DNA from: Parietichytrium sp. I65-24A
Lineage: Eukaryota; Sar; Bigyra; Thraustochytrida; Thraustochytriidae
DNA length: 64,000 nt
Reading direction: 5' to 3'
NCBI GenBank assembly: GCA_012862575.1
Contig: BLSF01000005.1
Coordinates: 806,001-870,000, forward strand
Positions 21,597 through 33,160 of this stretch are shown here, one piece after another (positions within the stretch are counted from its first letter, which is position 1; each line of letters opens with the position of its first letter). Under the pieces are notes generated by a model. That model made no database searches. It saw only the letters and a program-made list of their open reading frames with translations, and had not been told where the DNA came from. A program made the translations under genes and the position numbers.

Positions 21597-24131
21597 TCAC
21601 TGCACCTCAGGGGCCTCCCACACGACTTTGCCAGTGCTGATATCTTCGTAGAATAGCTTGCCCGTTTTCCGGTCAGTGTGCTCGATCCAACCTTCCGAAT
21701 AGTACCTTGAACCAGGCGGGAGGGCCTCGTCATCATCGTCCCCGGTAGCGTACTCGTCCTCACTGCCGCCGCCTTGGAATGCGCTCGTGAAGGCCTGGAG
21801 GATTTTGACCTGTTTGGCAATGTTCTCCTGGTTGGACTCATCAGCGTCAGCAACTTCGGCTGGAGGGGGTGGTGCGAGGATCGAGCCATAAGGCTTGGAC
21901 ACCTCATCGACAGAACCCTTGTATGCTGGGTCGTACTCGACAACGGCGCTTGTGCAACCCAAACCGCAAGATATTTGCACGTACCGATATCCGGCGATGG
22001 AGACTGCCAAATGAGGACGGCCAACTGAGATTAGATACCCAGAACCAAGCTGGCCGAAAGTATCTTCACCCCACATCAAGAGTTGCCCATCTTCGCAAAT
22101 TGCGCCGCAGTGGGTTCCGCTGCAAGAAATTTGCGTAACACCGTGGCCTTCCAAATCCTTCACAAGAGTCGGGTCTTCACGGGCAAGGTTGTCTGGTTGG
22201 CACAGGAGTAGACTGCTCTTTCCCATTGTGTACACAGAGGATGCGGAGACCTTTGACTCACGTTGCTTTTCCACTCCACACAAGAAGATGGCCACTCCGC
22301 CTGCAGCAGCGACCTGACTGATTGGCCGCTCGTCGAAAGAAGGTTGCTTCTCTGGAGTGGAACCTCTTGACCCTCCCGCAACCTTGCCCCACAAAAACCA
22401 AGAATCTCCGGATTTTGATACAGCAATTGAAAACTCGTTTCCAGCGGCGACTTTGGCGATGGACTGGCCACGCAGAGCGATGATTTCCTCCGGCTCGTAC
22501 AAGGTGTTCTTGTGGCCCACTCCGAGGCGTCCGTCCCTTCCCAGCCCAGTGGCGTACACGCTTCCAGATTGAGAGACGAACAGAGTGTGCTCGTTGCTGC
22601 AGCAGGCTTGGGTGATATCAGAAAGGTCGTCCACTTTGATAGGCTGTGAGACTGTGGTCCGGCCCTCGCCAAGTCCTAATTGGCCATCTTCACCTGCACC
22701 CCACGTGAACACCTCACCATCCGCGGTGACCGCAGCGGCGGTGCTAAAACCCATGCTTACAGACACCACGACTTTGTTCTGCAAAGTAGTGACCAGGAAC
22801 GGGCGGTTCGAGGTAGTCCGTGCTGTTCCGAGGCCAAGAAGTGGCCCGCTGCCCCAAGTAAAGATGTTGCCGTCGTCCGCAGTAAGAGCGGCCATGCACC
22901 CCTTTCCAGCAACAACAACGCTAGGCTCGGACTTGTTGCGAAGGGCCTGGATGTACGATGGCTCGGGGGTCATTCCAGCAGTGCTAGAACCCAATCCAAG
23001 TTGAAACTCCGAATCATTTCCCCAGGTGTACAGTCTTCGCTCGAGAATGTGCGTTTTCCCGTCACTGGAACTCTTGGCGCTTCTCCTTCCGGAGGACAGA
23101 CGACTTAGGGACTTGCGAAGGAAAGACATTCGCTTTGAAGACGCTGGTGATTGTTCGGGAGACTCCTCAACAGGTTCGCTCTCTACTAAAGCGGGGAGGC
23201 CAGGAACGTTTCCAAGGTTCTCCATTTCGCTCGGAGACATGCTCTGGAGCTCCCTGATTGCGAGCTGAAAGCGGCGATTGTCGTTCAGAGAAAAGTTGCC
23301 AATGCGAAGCACAGCCTTTAGATTTTCCTCAGACATGTTCTTGATGGAATCAAAGCTGTTGAAACCCGATTTTTGCACTACCGGAGCCACGTACTGCTGA
23401 AGCCCAATTTGCCGCATCCATGTGCCCACCCGAAGGCCAGACGAGGTCTTGATGGGGATCTTGCGCAGTACTTCGAGGTGGATCGCAGTGATCCAGGCGT
23501 CGCGCTCCTCTAGGGAATTTGCGCTCAAATGAATGGTGTAACCATCGCTCTCCACAAAGAAGGCATGCTTTTTCCCCAGTGTTGCGCTTGCGAGGGTTTC
23601 CCTAACAATAGAACTGGGCAGAATCTCGATCATGCCCTTCGGGTTGTCAGAGGAGCCATTTGGCGGGTTCTCATAGTATGTCAGACGGCCGCTCTTGAGC
23701 ACAAAAAACCTCCGTTTCCAGTTCCGACCGCTCCTTACTGCTCGTTTCACGAGCCACCCGCGATGCGAGCTCGACTGCGAAACCGGCGTCTCGGCCATCT
23801 GCAGAGCGCAGATTATAGATTTGACGGCAGTTATCCAGTCCTCCGCATCTTCCTTGGACTCCGCCTGTACGCAAAGCATCTGCGGTTTGGTGACAATCTC
23901 GAATGCGAATTTGCGCGCGATTGCAGCGGCGCGAACGACCGTGTTGGAATTAATTTCCATGATCCCCTTGGGCTTGAAACTCTTGTCATTTATCGCATTC
24001 GGCTGCTCATCGTAGTATATCATCGCCTGATGCTTCAGCACGAAGAATCGCCGCTTCCAATTGCGCCCGCTCTTCCTCGCCTTCTTAACCAGCCACCCAT
24101 CTTTCACCGTCTCGCCCGAAGTTACCACCAT
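21597..24131 (-). CDS. Scaffold with two PH domains, SAM, RCC1 propeller and WW domain
   Basis: An 844-aa protein from ATG 24131 ('MVVTSGETVKDGWLVKKARK'). An upstream in-frame ATG at 24194 only adds the translation of a short tandem repeat. Order: PH1 (about 9-110, 'GRNWKRRFFVLKHQAMIYYD'), PH2 (about 120-225, same motif), SAM (about 233-300, 'MRQIGLQQYVAPVVQKSGFN'), an RCC1-type propeller (about 365-760, repeated 'FTWGAGEDGQLGLGEGRT'-like units with conserved G-x-L-G), and a C-terminal WW domain (about 805-840, 'GWIEHTDRKTGKLFYED' and a final W-x-x-P). PH domains bind phosphoinositides, SAM self-associates, RCC1 blades can act as a GTPase exchange factor or platform, and WW binds Pro-rich peptides. 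The two PH domains are similar enough to be an internal duplication. Single exon. Likely a membrane-recruited signalling scaffold. Confidence 0.88.
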   Translation of the reverse strand: MVVTSGETVKDGWLVKKARKSGRNWKRRFFVLKHQAMIYYDEQPNAINDKSFKPKGIMEINSNTVVRAAAIARKFAFEIVTKPQMLCVQAESKEDAEDWITAVKSIICALQMAETPVSQSSSHRGWLVKRAVRSGRNWKRRFFVLKSGRLTYYENPPNGSSDNPKGMIEILPSSIVRETLASATLGKKHAFFVESDGYTIHLSANSLEERDAWITAIHLEVLRKIPIKTSSGLRVGTWMRQIGLQQYVAPVVQKSGFNSFDSIKNMSEENLKAVLRIGNFSLNDNRRFQLAIRELQSMSPSEMENLGNVPGLPALVESEPVEESPEQSPASSKRMSFLRKSLSRLSSGRRSAKSSSDGKTHILERRLYTWGNDSEFQLGLGSSTAGMTPEPSYIQALRNKSEPSVVVAGKGCMAALTADDGNIFTWGSGPLLGLGTARTTSNRPFLVTTLQNKVVVSVSMGFSTAAAVTADGEVFTWGAGEDGQLGLGEGRTTVSQPIKVDDLSDITQACCSNEHTLFVSQSGSVYATGLGRDGRLGVGHKNTLYEPEEIIALRGQSIAKVAAGNEFSIAVSKSGDSWFLWGKVAGGSRGSTPEKQPSFDERPISQVAAAGGVAIFLCGVEKQRESKVSASSVYTMGKSSLLLCQPDNLAREDPTLVKDLEGHGVTQISCSGTHCGAICEDGQLLMWGEDTFGQLGSGYLISVGRPHLAVSIAGYRYVQISCGLGCTSAVVEYDPAYKGSVDEVSKPYGSILAPPPPAEVADADESNQENIAKQVKILQAFTSAFQGGGSEDEYATGDDDDEALPPGSRYYSEGWIEHTDRKTGKLFYEDISTGKVVWEAPEVQ

Positions 24132-24260
24132 TCTCCAAATTTCCAAATCTTCAAATCTCCAAAGCTCCAGATCTTCAGATCTCCAGATTTCCAAGTCTCC
24201 AGATCTCCAAACCTCCTAATCTCCAGATCTCCAAGTCTCCAAATCTCCTGATCCCAAGTC
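24132..24260. repeat. Tandem AGATCTCCAAAT-type minisatellite
   Basis: Imperfect 8-9 base units (TCTCCAGA, TCTCCAAA, TCTTCAGA) run over about 125 bases directly upstream of the PH-SAM-RCC1-WW start codon. The repeat is open in the gene's frame, which creates a false 21-residue extension. Confidence 0.85.
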
Positions 24261-25775
24261 GCGACCGATCGATCTCCTGTACGCTTTGAAAATGCTCTTA
24301 AGATTCAAAGCTCCACGCTCTCTTCCTTCCTCATGTACGCGCCGACCGCGATCGCGACCAGCGAGGACACTCCGCGTACGTCTCGCCGCAACGCTGTACT
24401 GGTCCTGGCTACTCGATACTCTACTCACGTGTGCAAACCGTGTGTACCGGTACTCACCGTGTAGTAGAAGGGTCCTATGAAGGCGGTGCTAGGTGGTGAG
24501 GTAGGAGAGGGGTAAGGGTCGGGCGAGTTGGGCGAGCGAGGGTGGTTTGGATAGATGGACAGTTAGAGAGATGGGTAGGAAGTTTGTGGAATCGCTTTTA
24601 TGTATCGTTGTCGCTGGTTTGGTTTGGTTTTTTGAGCGCGTTTTGCATTGTTTTGTTTGAAGTGAGAGCGGGTTCTGCGCGACTCCTTTTGCGCTTGTGC
24701 TGTCGTACTCTTGGGCTCTTCAAATCGACTGTCTGTGCTGTCTGTGCTGTCTGTGATGCTTTTGCTAAATTCCAAATCCTCAACTCGACATTTTCTCAAT
24801 TCTATGATAATTGCGAGTGCTACTATGTCCTTACGCGAAAGATGTAGTGGGCGCTAATGATGGCCTCCGCGGGTGCACAAGTTGTTCAATAGTGGTTTTG
24901 GTTAGCCACAGCTATGGGGGGCCCTGGCGCGGGGGGGGTTAAGTGGGATAAGAGGGACTACGGAACAGCTAAGGAAGAAGGCTGGTGAACTAGACATAGC
25001 GAGACTGATAGCTAGCTTTAAAAGCGGGAAGAGCGGATGCGAATAACAGAAGGAACAAACCGAACAGAAAGAACAGCCTGTTTTCGTTCCGCTGCGGTAG
25101 TGTGCGGAACCCATCCCCTGAAGCGAGTAAAAGGAATGCGTAAGGTTTGGTTAACGATATCGTTAATGATATAGGATGGAATTTGTTCTACCACCGACGA
25201 GTAGACACTTTAAAATTTGAATTCCCTGTTAGGGAAAAAGTCACAAAAACGACTGGCTCTTAGTTTGGCTCCCCTTCATTTCTACCACGAACTCTAGCTA
25301 TCGCGGCTATACCTACAGAGTCCTACAGTCTGATCTACCACAAAGATATTTTGAAATTTCCAAAGCCTCATCTAAGCTTTATATAGTCTAATCTCTAACA
25401 GTGGAAGACCTCCGCCAACACCGCTTTGGCAGACAACAGCTAGGCCATTTTCTTTTCATCTTGATTGATGGATGATTTCAATTGATTACAATCAATTTGA
25501 TTGAGATTCATTGATTGATTGCATCGTTCTTGTTCAAAATGAAACTTTGAATGGAGTAGCTCAGCATGTGCAGAGACGAATACATAGAAGACAACAGCCA
25601 ACTTTGAAAGTCAAGGGTCGCGTTCGAGCTCGAGGAGAGCTTCCCTTTCCTGGAACTGGACATAAACTTCAAATCGCCAAGCTGCTCCAAGCTCTTCCTC
25701 AAACCTATGCACGAGAACGATTATTTCATTGAATAAATCACACCAACAATCAATTCCAACCATGTGATTCATTCA

Positions 25776-25860
25776 AACAAAACAAACGAACAAACAAAAC
25801 AAACAAGGTCGAGGAGACCAAACAAACAAATAAACAAAACAAACCACAAACAAACAAATC
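25776..25860. repeat. (AAAC)n microsatellite
   Basis: Two runs of AAAC/AAACG units are separated by about 20 bases. Confidence 0.9.
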
Positions 25861-26936
25861 GTTGCCACACATTGCCTCCCATTGCAGCCATTTCCGCACC
25901 CAGCAACACTACAGCACTCTACGCGCTATCGCTACTCCAGCACTACTGAGAGTACCGGTGAAGATCCATCCACTCACACTCCTCACACATCCTCACACAT
26001 CCTCACACTGCCAAGTGTTCCCCTAGCGACCACCTAAGCGCGCCACAGCAAGCTATCGTGCTGCTATATGCTGCTACAGAGAATAAGCCTACAGAGAGCT
26101 AGAGCTAGCTACCATTTATTGGAAACGTAGTCCGCAAAGTCTTTTTTAAGAGAGACACAAGAGAACAGAGAGAGAGAGTTAAAGAGAGAGAGAGAAGGAG
26201 AAGAGACACATTGCGCGAGGAGAGAACCAAAGCAGCGTCATTTACGACCACTTTGCAGGTGATTATTGGCCGCTCATCCGCTCACTCACTGCAGCGGACA
26301 ACAAGTGTAAGCTTCACTCAGAGGTTGGGGATCGATCCATCCGGGCCTGCCGGGCAATTTGTGGGAGACGCGGGGACTCCCGAAGAGAGAGAGAGACGGC
26401 TGAGCTTCCACGCCTCTGGCAGTCGAGGACGCTGTCTAAAGGCATAAACCGGCCGAAGCAGCTCTGTCTTGCCCGCTTTCAGCGCGCTCGTCATTGCCCG
26501 CGACAGTCGCACACCTTGTTTGCGCCTCGCATCTGAGGAACGCTTTTCAGGAACCAAGGTCTCATTCGGGTTCTCCAGTTCTTCACATTATAATTATCCC
26601 TGATATATCACCTCTGCTACTACAAACAGTAGTACGAATCTGAACGGAAACGCCTTGAGAAACGCGTAGTACACTCTAGCCAAAAGTGTCAACGTCGGGA
26701 GTGCCTAGTATAATCGCCTAGTGAGCCATAACCACCTCCCCGCTGCAGCGAGTGCTAACGAATAGAGTAGCTGGTCGTAGAGAAGACGTACTGAGCGAGA
26801 AAAAGGAGAAATAAATCGAGGAAAAGGAAACGGAAAAGATTCGGCAAATCATCGCAGCATCGCTAGCGAGTCCTACTCCCAGCGAGGAACTGCCGCGGAC
26901 CGTTCTCGGAACGTTCGCGTACCCGTCCGCGCCTAG

Positions 26937-26951
26937 CCGCAGGTAAGTACT
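26937..26951 (+). other. Isolated strong 5' splice-site-like sequence
   Basis: CCGCAG followed by GTAAGTACT matches the donors of confirmed introns in this window (GTAAGT). No ATG-led exon precedes it. If used, the best acceptors lie near 27808-27821, giving a leader intron of about 870 bases for the ribonuclease-kappa-like gene, far longer than the other introns here. Confidence 0.25.
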
Positions 26952-26976
26952 CTCGGCGAAACGCTCTTGCTCGCTC

Positions 26977-26983
<7 letters not shown>

Positions 26984-27008
<25 letters not shown>

Positions 27009-27031
27009 ACAGTTGAGAGAGAAAGAGAGAA

Positions 27032-27068
<37 letters not shown>

Positions 27069-27072
27069 GAGG
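26984..27072. repeat. (GA)n and (GAAA)n microsatellite
   Basis: Runs of GA, then GAAA, then GA, over about 90 bases; the translations are Arg/Glu or Ser/Leu repeats. Confidence 0.95.
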
Positions 27073-27997
27073 AATGAAGGAGTCGGCCACGGGGAAAAGT
27101 CAGTTGCGCTCCGGTTTCCCCGCGCTTGGTTAGGGTGTCTGTCTAATCTCCGCTACCGGTGAAATTAAGTGTACGCGCGTAATTTGCCGAGAGGTGAGGA
27201 TGCGCGCAGGGAGAGCTTGGGAGGAGAGTGGAATATGCGTGGCAGTTGGGTGGGAGGATGTAATGTCTCTCTTTCTTTCTTTGTCTCTCTCTTTCTCTCT
27301 CTCGTTGACACTCTGTGCTTGTGCATTTGTCTTTGTTGACGGAGGTCTTGCTGGGCTGGAAGACTGACCAATGATTGTTTGTTTTGTTTTGTTTTGATTT
27401 CATTTGTTTGCATTTGTTTGTTTTGCGTCTCGTCTTGTATATGTTTATGATCGGGCTCGATTCGATTGTTTTTGTTGGGCTGATGGTCATGGCCATAATG
27501 TCGTCGTTGAATCTTGTGTTTGGCGTATTTGCATTGGTTGCGCTGTTGCGTTTGGCCTCGCTCTGCGGTGATTTGCACCTGTTTCCTTTTCGAACCGATG
27601 TGTTGATTTGGCGTCGTGGTTGTAAACTTTTTGGCGGTATGTACAAATGCGTTTTCGGGATGCGGAATTTTCGCAGACGGTGATCCAGCTTCAAGAAAGA
27701 ATAGTCAAGTCCGTTCAGATTGGTCTGGAATAATAAGAACGAGCGTTGATTGGGAAAGGGGCGAGTATTCAAGCTTAGCACTTGCAAAAGTGCTAGGCTT
27801 GCCCAGCCGGGCAGGGCAGGAGCGAAATTTCTTCGAGCGGAAGTAGATCGGGCGGCAACCAGCCGGCCCCGGACAACTCAACAGAGATCGAGTTGAGCTC
27901 GGTCAGCACCAGTGGGGGCGACGAGAGGAGGAGACTTCTCAGCAGTGACCACAGCTTTCATCATATCGTGGTAAAAACCAAGACTCCAGCTTCCACG

Positions 27998-28420
27998 ATG
28001 AACGGGTGCATCCAGTGTGTGGTGTGCTGCACCACCAAGGGCGGGAGCCTTTGCTGCGGTATCTTTAGTTTTCTAGGCGCTGTGTTTTTGGGCATTTTGG
28101 GCGGTCTTCTGACTTGGCAGCCCGAGTATGTCCACGGCATCATGGTCACAGATGATGCTGAGGTGAACAACGAACATGCCAAGCACGCTAGAACGAACGC
28201 GCTGATCGCATGCGTTATCTACGCGGTACTTTTTGTCGTTTCGACCGTGTCATTCGAGTACCACAAGAAAGTCGAGGGCAAGTTTACTCAAACTAGACAG
28301 CGCGGAAGCAATGGCGTTGAGCGGGAATCCGTGAACGGGGCCAATGGAACTATTGCGCTGACCCCGGATGATCTGCGGGCCGATGGGCAGGCTGCGTCAT
28401 CTGCCGTCTCACTGCGCTAA
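27998..28420 (+). CDS. Ribonuclease kappa / V-ATPase f-subunit-like membrane protein
   Basis: The frame is open from 27797, but the first ATG on the leader is 27998, giving 140 aa. The core has 'CCTTKGGSLCCGIFSFLGAV' and a first membrane helix to about residue 40, then a loop 'YVHGIMVTDDAEVNNEHA', then a second helix 'ALIACVIYAVLFVVSTVSFE' and a polar tail. The Cys-rich start, helix, H-G/A-x-hydrophobic-x-x-D loop and second helix match RNASEK, a two-helix protein described as an RNase and as a stable subunit of the vacuolar proton pump. The polar tail of about 50 residues is longer than in animals. The family call rests on short, hydrophobic similarity. Confidence 0.6.
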   Translation: MNGCIQCVVCCTTKGGSLCCGIFSFLGAVFLGILGGLLTWQPEYVHGIMVTDDAEVNNEHAKHARTNALIACVIYAVLFVVSTVSFEYHKKVEGKFTQTRQRGSNGVERESVNGANGTIALTPDDLRADGQAASSAVSLR

Positions 28421-28860
28421 CTTGCACTTGCCCCCCTTGCTTGCTTGCTTGCAAGGGAGCGTGAGCTGGTATTGCCCTATTGTTTCCTTCATTCTTTCAT
28501 AACTTTCTTTCACTATTTTCTTCTTACAGGCTCACCCTCTTTTTTCCTGCACTCTTCCTTCCATTCACACGTGAAAGCACGTCCGCAAATATGTATTGAC
28601 TTGCTTCAGACTGGCGATCTACTTCACTGTTATTTTAAAAGAAAATGCAGGAGGGCCATCAAATGAATCTATCGTTCTTTTCCTTTTTTACACTAAGCAG
28701 GTCCGTCCTCGATCAATTGATTGGCTGCTTTGCTGGACTGTGAACCGCGTGAGAGAAAAGAGTTCACAACCGGTGCTGCGGGGAAACGGATTTGGGGGCT
28801 CGACTGCACCCTCCAAGTTTAACCGGAAACGCGAGAGCGCGTGAGGAGGGGGGATATCTC
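28421..28860. other. Intergenic between convergent RNASEK-like and POLD1 genes
   Basis: The 3' UTRs of two convergent genes lie here. There is a repeated TTGCTTGC near 28438-28453 and nothing else of note. Confidence 0.6.
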
Positions 28861-31800
28861 CTAAAGCTCTGCAAACGTTTCGAGTTTTTCGTGAGCTTTG
28901 GACAAATCGTGTTGCACCTTCTTGCGCATGTAAAATATGTTGCAATCGCGGTTTGTGCACAGCACCTGTGGGGACATACATATGCCGATTCATGACAAGC
29001 TCGTGAGCTACAGCCAAGCAAATTTACAAACAACATCAGAATACAAAAACTTACATCCATGTGCAAACTACTCTGACAGCGCTGGCACTCCGTCCAAAGC
29101 CGGGCGAACCGCTCCTCCAGCTCATTCGCCTCATCGAGCTTGTCCAGAAATAGCGATGACCGATTTTTCTCACAGTTGGCGCAAAGCGCTCCGGCGCTGA
29201 TCGAAGTCTTGCATCCGACGCACTGAAGCTTCTTGACCGCATAACGCGCGATACCAGAGTTGGCCGATGGCATCGCCTTGTGGATGGTCCGCGTGTGGTC
29301 GCCGTTCAATAAGGAGTCTGGGTTTGACATGATCGGCCCAAAGATGCGCAGCAATGGCTTTGAAAGCTGGTTCTTCAAGTAGTACTGGAAATCAATGGGC
29401 AAGTTATTCTCCAACACGTAAATCGGGTCTTCACTTTTCAGATACGCTGGACTGCCCTTGGCTTTCTCAATGATCACGTACGGAACGCGATCCCCTATCA
29501 CTGGTGCAGAACCAGCGTCGCGTTGCCTCATACGCTCAGCGAGCTCGACATGGGCTTGCTTGGCACTATAATCCTCAGACTTGGCACTGAGGGACTTGGA
29601 GATAATCAAAAGCGAAATGTCAATCTTGTTCTGCAGCAGAGATGCGATGGTCTCTTTGACATACGAGACAGCGCTGTCCACAGAGTGCTCGATCAAGATT
29701 TTGCGCAACACAGTTCCAATCACAGTACGGACGAGCCCGCAATTGTCACGACGGACCGTCTCGATACCTTTGCAGTCCATCTTGTCGGGTTTATCCGGCT
29801 TGCTCCAAAACATTCCAGCATACCTCTTCTTGTTCATAAGAAGGTATGGGTAGTACACCTTCTCGAATTCGAGAGCAATCGGCTGCACAAATAGCTTTTC
29901 GGTTACCTCTTTCGCAGCTTGCAGGCCAAGCTGCATTGTCTCTCCCACATCCTTGACGCCAAAATCAACCATTACGGAGTCGGTGTCGCCGTAGATGACT
30001 TTTGCATCTGCTCTGAACCCATTTTTGACGGTGTACATTTCCTCGACGGCCTCTTTAGTCTGATTGATCATCTCTCGGCCATAGGCTGTGACAGTGGCAG
30101 AGATAGCGAGACAAGGCAAGGATCCTACTGTTGCACCTGTGAATCCATAGACACTGTTGGCGGAGACCTTCAGGGCTAGCTGGCGCCCATTCATCACAGC
30201 CTTTACAAGTGGGTCCTTTGCCTCCTTCATGTCCTTCTTGGCGCGCTTCCTTGCGGCCAAAAGCTCCTCAAGAATAATCGGCAAGATCCCCTTTTTCTTC
30301 TCCCCGGTTACAAAGCTATGCCCGCTCGGAGTTCGCTTGAAATCTTTATCAGCTTCGAGTTTTTCCTCGTCTTCCTTTGCCAACAGCGTCGTGTAGCACA
30401 AGTTGTGCGCTTGCATGATCGACGGATACAGAGACGCGAAATCCAATGTTGCGATCGGTTTATCGTAGAAGCCTGTGAAGCGTTGTTAGTATCAGCAACT
30501 CTGATGTGGCATGCAGCAAGAAGCAAACCGAAAATCTGTACTCTACTCACCTTTGATTGGTTCAATGACCGTAGCTCCCTCATAGCCGACCTCGCCGTCA
30601 TCTCCTCCACCAGAGTGCTTGTAGACGGGAACGATGAGGTCATGCTCCAGTCCCTTCCGGTAAAGCATAGAGAGCACCTTAATCTGCTGGCCTCTGGAGA
30701 AGAGAAATGGAATTGGCACTCCGGTCACGCGAGCCATCTCAATGTAGTTGATCAAGACCAAGAGCTTCTCCATGAGCTGCAGGGGTAGGTAAGCATCCTT
30801 CAGACAGTACACAGCCAAGCGGTGGCGGTCCTCGTCGGTTCCGCGCTGCAGGTCCGCGATAATGGAATGGTGCACATCCTCCTTCTGCATGTTGAGAAAC
30901 TCGGCAGAGACAGCGTTGAGGGAGTACGAACTCATTTTATGGTTGCGGTACATGTACAGGATCATGTCCATCACGACGCGGCCTTCCACTTCTAGCTCCT
31001 GATTCTCACGGGTACCGTATGCGGCGGAGGAGAACGTCTTTTTCCTACTGACTGCGATCTTGTTTTTCAGTTTGCTCAGCTGCGCAAATTGGCTCCCAAT
31101 TTTCAACTGTTTCGCTCTGTCCAACAAGTACGGAAAATCCTGCCAAGCAAATTTAAAAGGGTGCATTAGTTCGAGGGACTGACTTGCCACACAAAAACAA
31201 AAAGTCCCGACTTACGAAATTCTGGATGTTGTAGCCAGTGATGATGTCCGGATCGGCGTCTCGCAAAAATTCAGACCAGCTCTTCAGAAGCTCCTCTTCG
31301 CGCTCGAAGGTAAGAACCTGCGCCCCAACAATCGGGAGGCAGGAACCCAAGGTCATCACAACCTTTGCTCGAGGCTCGCTCTCTCCCTGAACCTTGAGGT
31401 ACGATGCGATCTGGATTACCGGGTCCTTTTCGGGGTCTGGAAAGGATCCGCGACGACCCATGCACTCAATATCAAAGCTTAGAATACGCAGCGGCGCAAG
31501 CCCCGCCCACTCCTGCAAGTTGTGATCGTGCGAAATGATGCTGTCATACACCACATCGACCTCGATTTGGCATCGGGACTGGCACTCGTTTGAGGCTCGA
31601 ACCGTGTAGGTCGCCTTTGGCAGCTCGAGCCATCCCCCACCGACAATGCCGTTGTCAACCATGTATCGCAAAATAAAAGGCACATTGCTCTCGTAGGTGA
31701 GGTAGCTGCGATCGGCAAAGCGATCAAACTTGAAGCCATCTTGCAAAATTCCGCGCGCCTTCGGAACAAGGTTTGGCATCGACACGAAAACTTGAAGAAA

Positions 31801-32373
31801 CTTCTTCTTCTGATTTCCTTGGTATCCCATGATGCTTGTCTTCTGTTTGGGTGCTACGGCCATCACGAGAAACCCGTCCATGCGAACGGTCGGACGAAGT
31901 CGTTCCTCCAACGCCGATCTAAATTTTCCGCAGTCTTCGTGAGAAAAGTCCTCAGAAGGTGCTTCACAATAAAAATACGGTGCCACGCCATGCACATGCG
32001 CAAGAATACTGTTCCCCTCGCGATTCACGCCAAAGATGCGGATGACTGGAGTTTCTCCACTGCGGTTTCCCGGCATCATCTTGCCCGCCACTGGGTGCTT
32101 TGGGAGAGGCTTCCCAGAGTACATGTCCATATCGATCCACTGAATCACGAGATCCTGATCATCTGATTTCCAGCCGCCAGGAGGCAGGGCAGGTCGCTCT
32201 ACCTTGGCAACCTCGTCGAGCTCTGCTGCGAGCTCCATCATAGCCAGCTCATCGTCTGCGTTCATGCCGCCCGACTTTGCCTTCTTTGGAGCCGGCAAGG
32301 TCGATGCAGGCGACACCACGACCAAATTGCTGTGCCGATTCTCAACCGCAGTCGGCGCAGTCACACGCTTCAT
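28861..32373 (-). CDS. POLD1: DNA polymerase delta catalytic subunit
   Basis: Exons (minus): 32373-31216, 31139-30551, 30472-29055, 28965-28861; 3270 nt, 1089 aa. Introns of 76, 78 and 89 nt have GTAAGT or GTGAGT donors and AG acceptors; the second has a TACTAAC branch point. This is the leading-edge replicative B-family polymerase with 3'-5' proofreading. Exonuclease motifs: 'SFDIECMG', 'ITGYNIQNF' joined by splicing to 'DFPYL', and 'YCLKDAYLP'. Polymerase motifs: 'DFASLYPSIMQAHNLCYTTL' (A), 'KVSANSVYGFTGA' (B), 'YGDTDSVMV' (C). The C-terminus has CysA (C-x2-C...C-x2-C in 'CVGCKTS...CANCEKN') and CysB ('CQRCQSSLHMD' plus 'VLCTNRDCNIFYMRKK' across the last junction), where a 4Fe-4S cluster binds. 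All catalytic residues are present. The ATG at 32373 is the first in frame. Confidence 0.98.
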
Positions 32374-32456
32374 CGCACGTAAATCCTTGGCTACACTATG
32401 CCCCAATTCACCAATTCACCAAATCCGATTCCCCCTGCAAGCAAGCGAACTCGCAA

Positions 32457-32707
32457 TACCACAATGCCACAATGCCACAATACCACAATACCACAATACT
32501 AAACGCCAAGTCGAACGTGCCGAAAAGAGAATCTTTGAATCAAGCGCGCATGTATGCAACCCAATTCACTCACGTAGCTCTTTCGCAGTCTTTCGCAGAC
32601 GTGCTTTGGCCGATATGTATGAATGTATGAATGTATGAATGTTCGAATGTATGAATGAATGTATGAATGTATGTATGTATGGCACCCACTCACTCACTCA
32701 CTCACTC
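32457..32707. repeat. Cluster of short tandem repeats upstream of POLD1
   Basis: CCACAATG/CCACAATA units, then GAATGTAT/GTATGTAT units, then ACTC units within 250 bases of the POLD1 start codon. Confidence 0.85.
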
Positions 32708-33034
32708 CACTGCACGTGATCTTCCGCCCAACTTTCCAAGCTGCTGCCGGTGTCCGATCCGAGCACAGAAAAGCGTCCCCCACACCTGCGCAGGTGTCCT
32801 CGCGGCGAATTAGATTTGCCGTTGGGACGCGGGACGCAGGACCTATTTCGCCGACGAATGGGATTCGGGTCTGCCGCTCGTTGTTGTGCTCTGCCTTTCG
32901 AAAATGTGATACGGGAAATCTATGGGGTTCCTCGGGTTCTGTTTGTTCGTCGGGTAGTGCTAGGGTTTGCGGTGGGGGAGAGGTGTAGGGAACGGAATTT
33001 GAACGGGAGAACTTCTTGCTGTTCGTCGGTGCTT

Positions 33035-33160
33035 TTTGAATTTTGAATTTTTTTTGAATTTTTTTGAAAGATTGAAAACGAGTTGGGATTTTGAAAATTG
33101 AAAATTGAAAAATTGAGAATTGAAAATTGAAAATTGGAAATTGGAAATTGGAATGTCGAT
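33035..33160. repeat. A/T-rich GAAAATT minisatellite
   Basis: Tandem 7-8 base units of the type TTGAAAA/TTGGAAA, preceded by their near-complement (TTTTGAAT), cover about 125 bases. Confidence 0.85.

Larger units (their letters stand above)
24261..27997. other. 3.7 kb without a clear gene
   Basis: It contains GTACCGGTAC (24444-24453), a G-run near 24931, (GATT)n-like text (25460-25525), (AAAC)n tracts (25776-25860), (GA)n (26165-26200 and about 26984-27072), TAG/CTA-rich text (25280-25420, 26040-26110, 26580-26790) and (TTTG)-type text at 27375-27425. A strong donor-like CCGCAG-GTAAGTACT at 26937-26951 suggests transcription from upstream, perhaps a leader intron of the next gene. Frames on both strands at 25510-25732 are short and unsupported. 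Confidence 0.55.

Noticed and set aside
24132-24194. 21-residue extension of the PH-SAM-RCC1-WW protein
   Set aside because: Encoded by a tandem repeat (E-D-L-E-I-W-R text); the ATG at 24131 begins just before the PH domain.
25508-25732. Small frames on both strands amid GATT repeats
   Set aside because: Similar plausibility on both strands, no homology, and no splice or start support.
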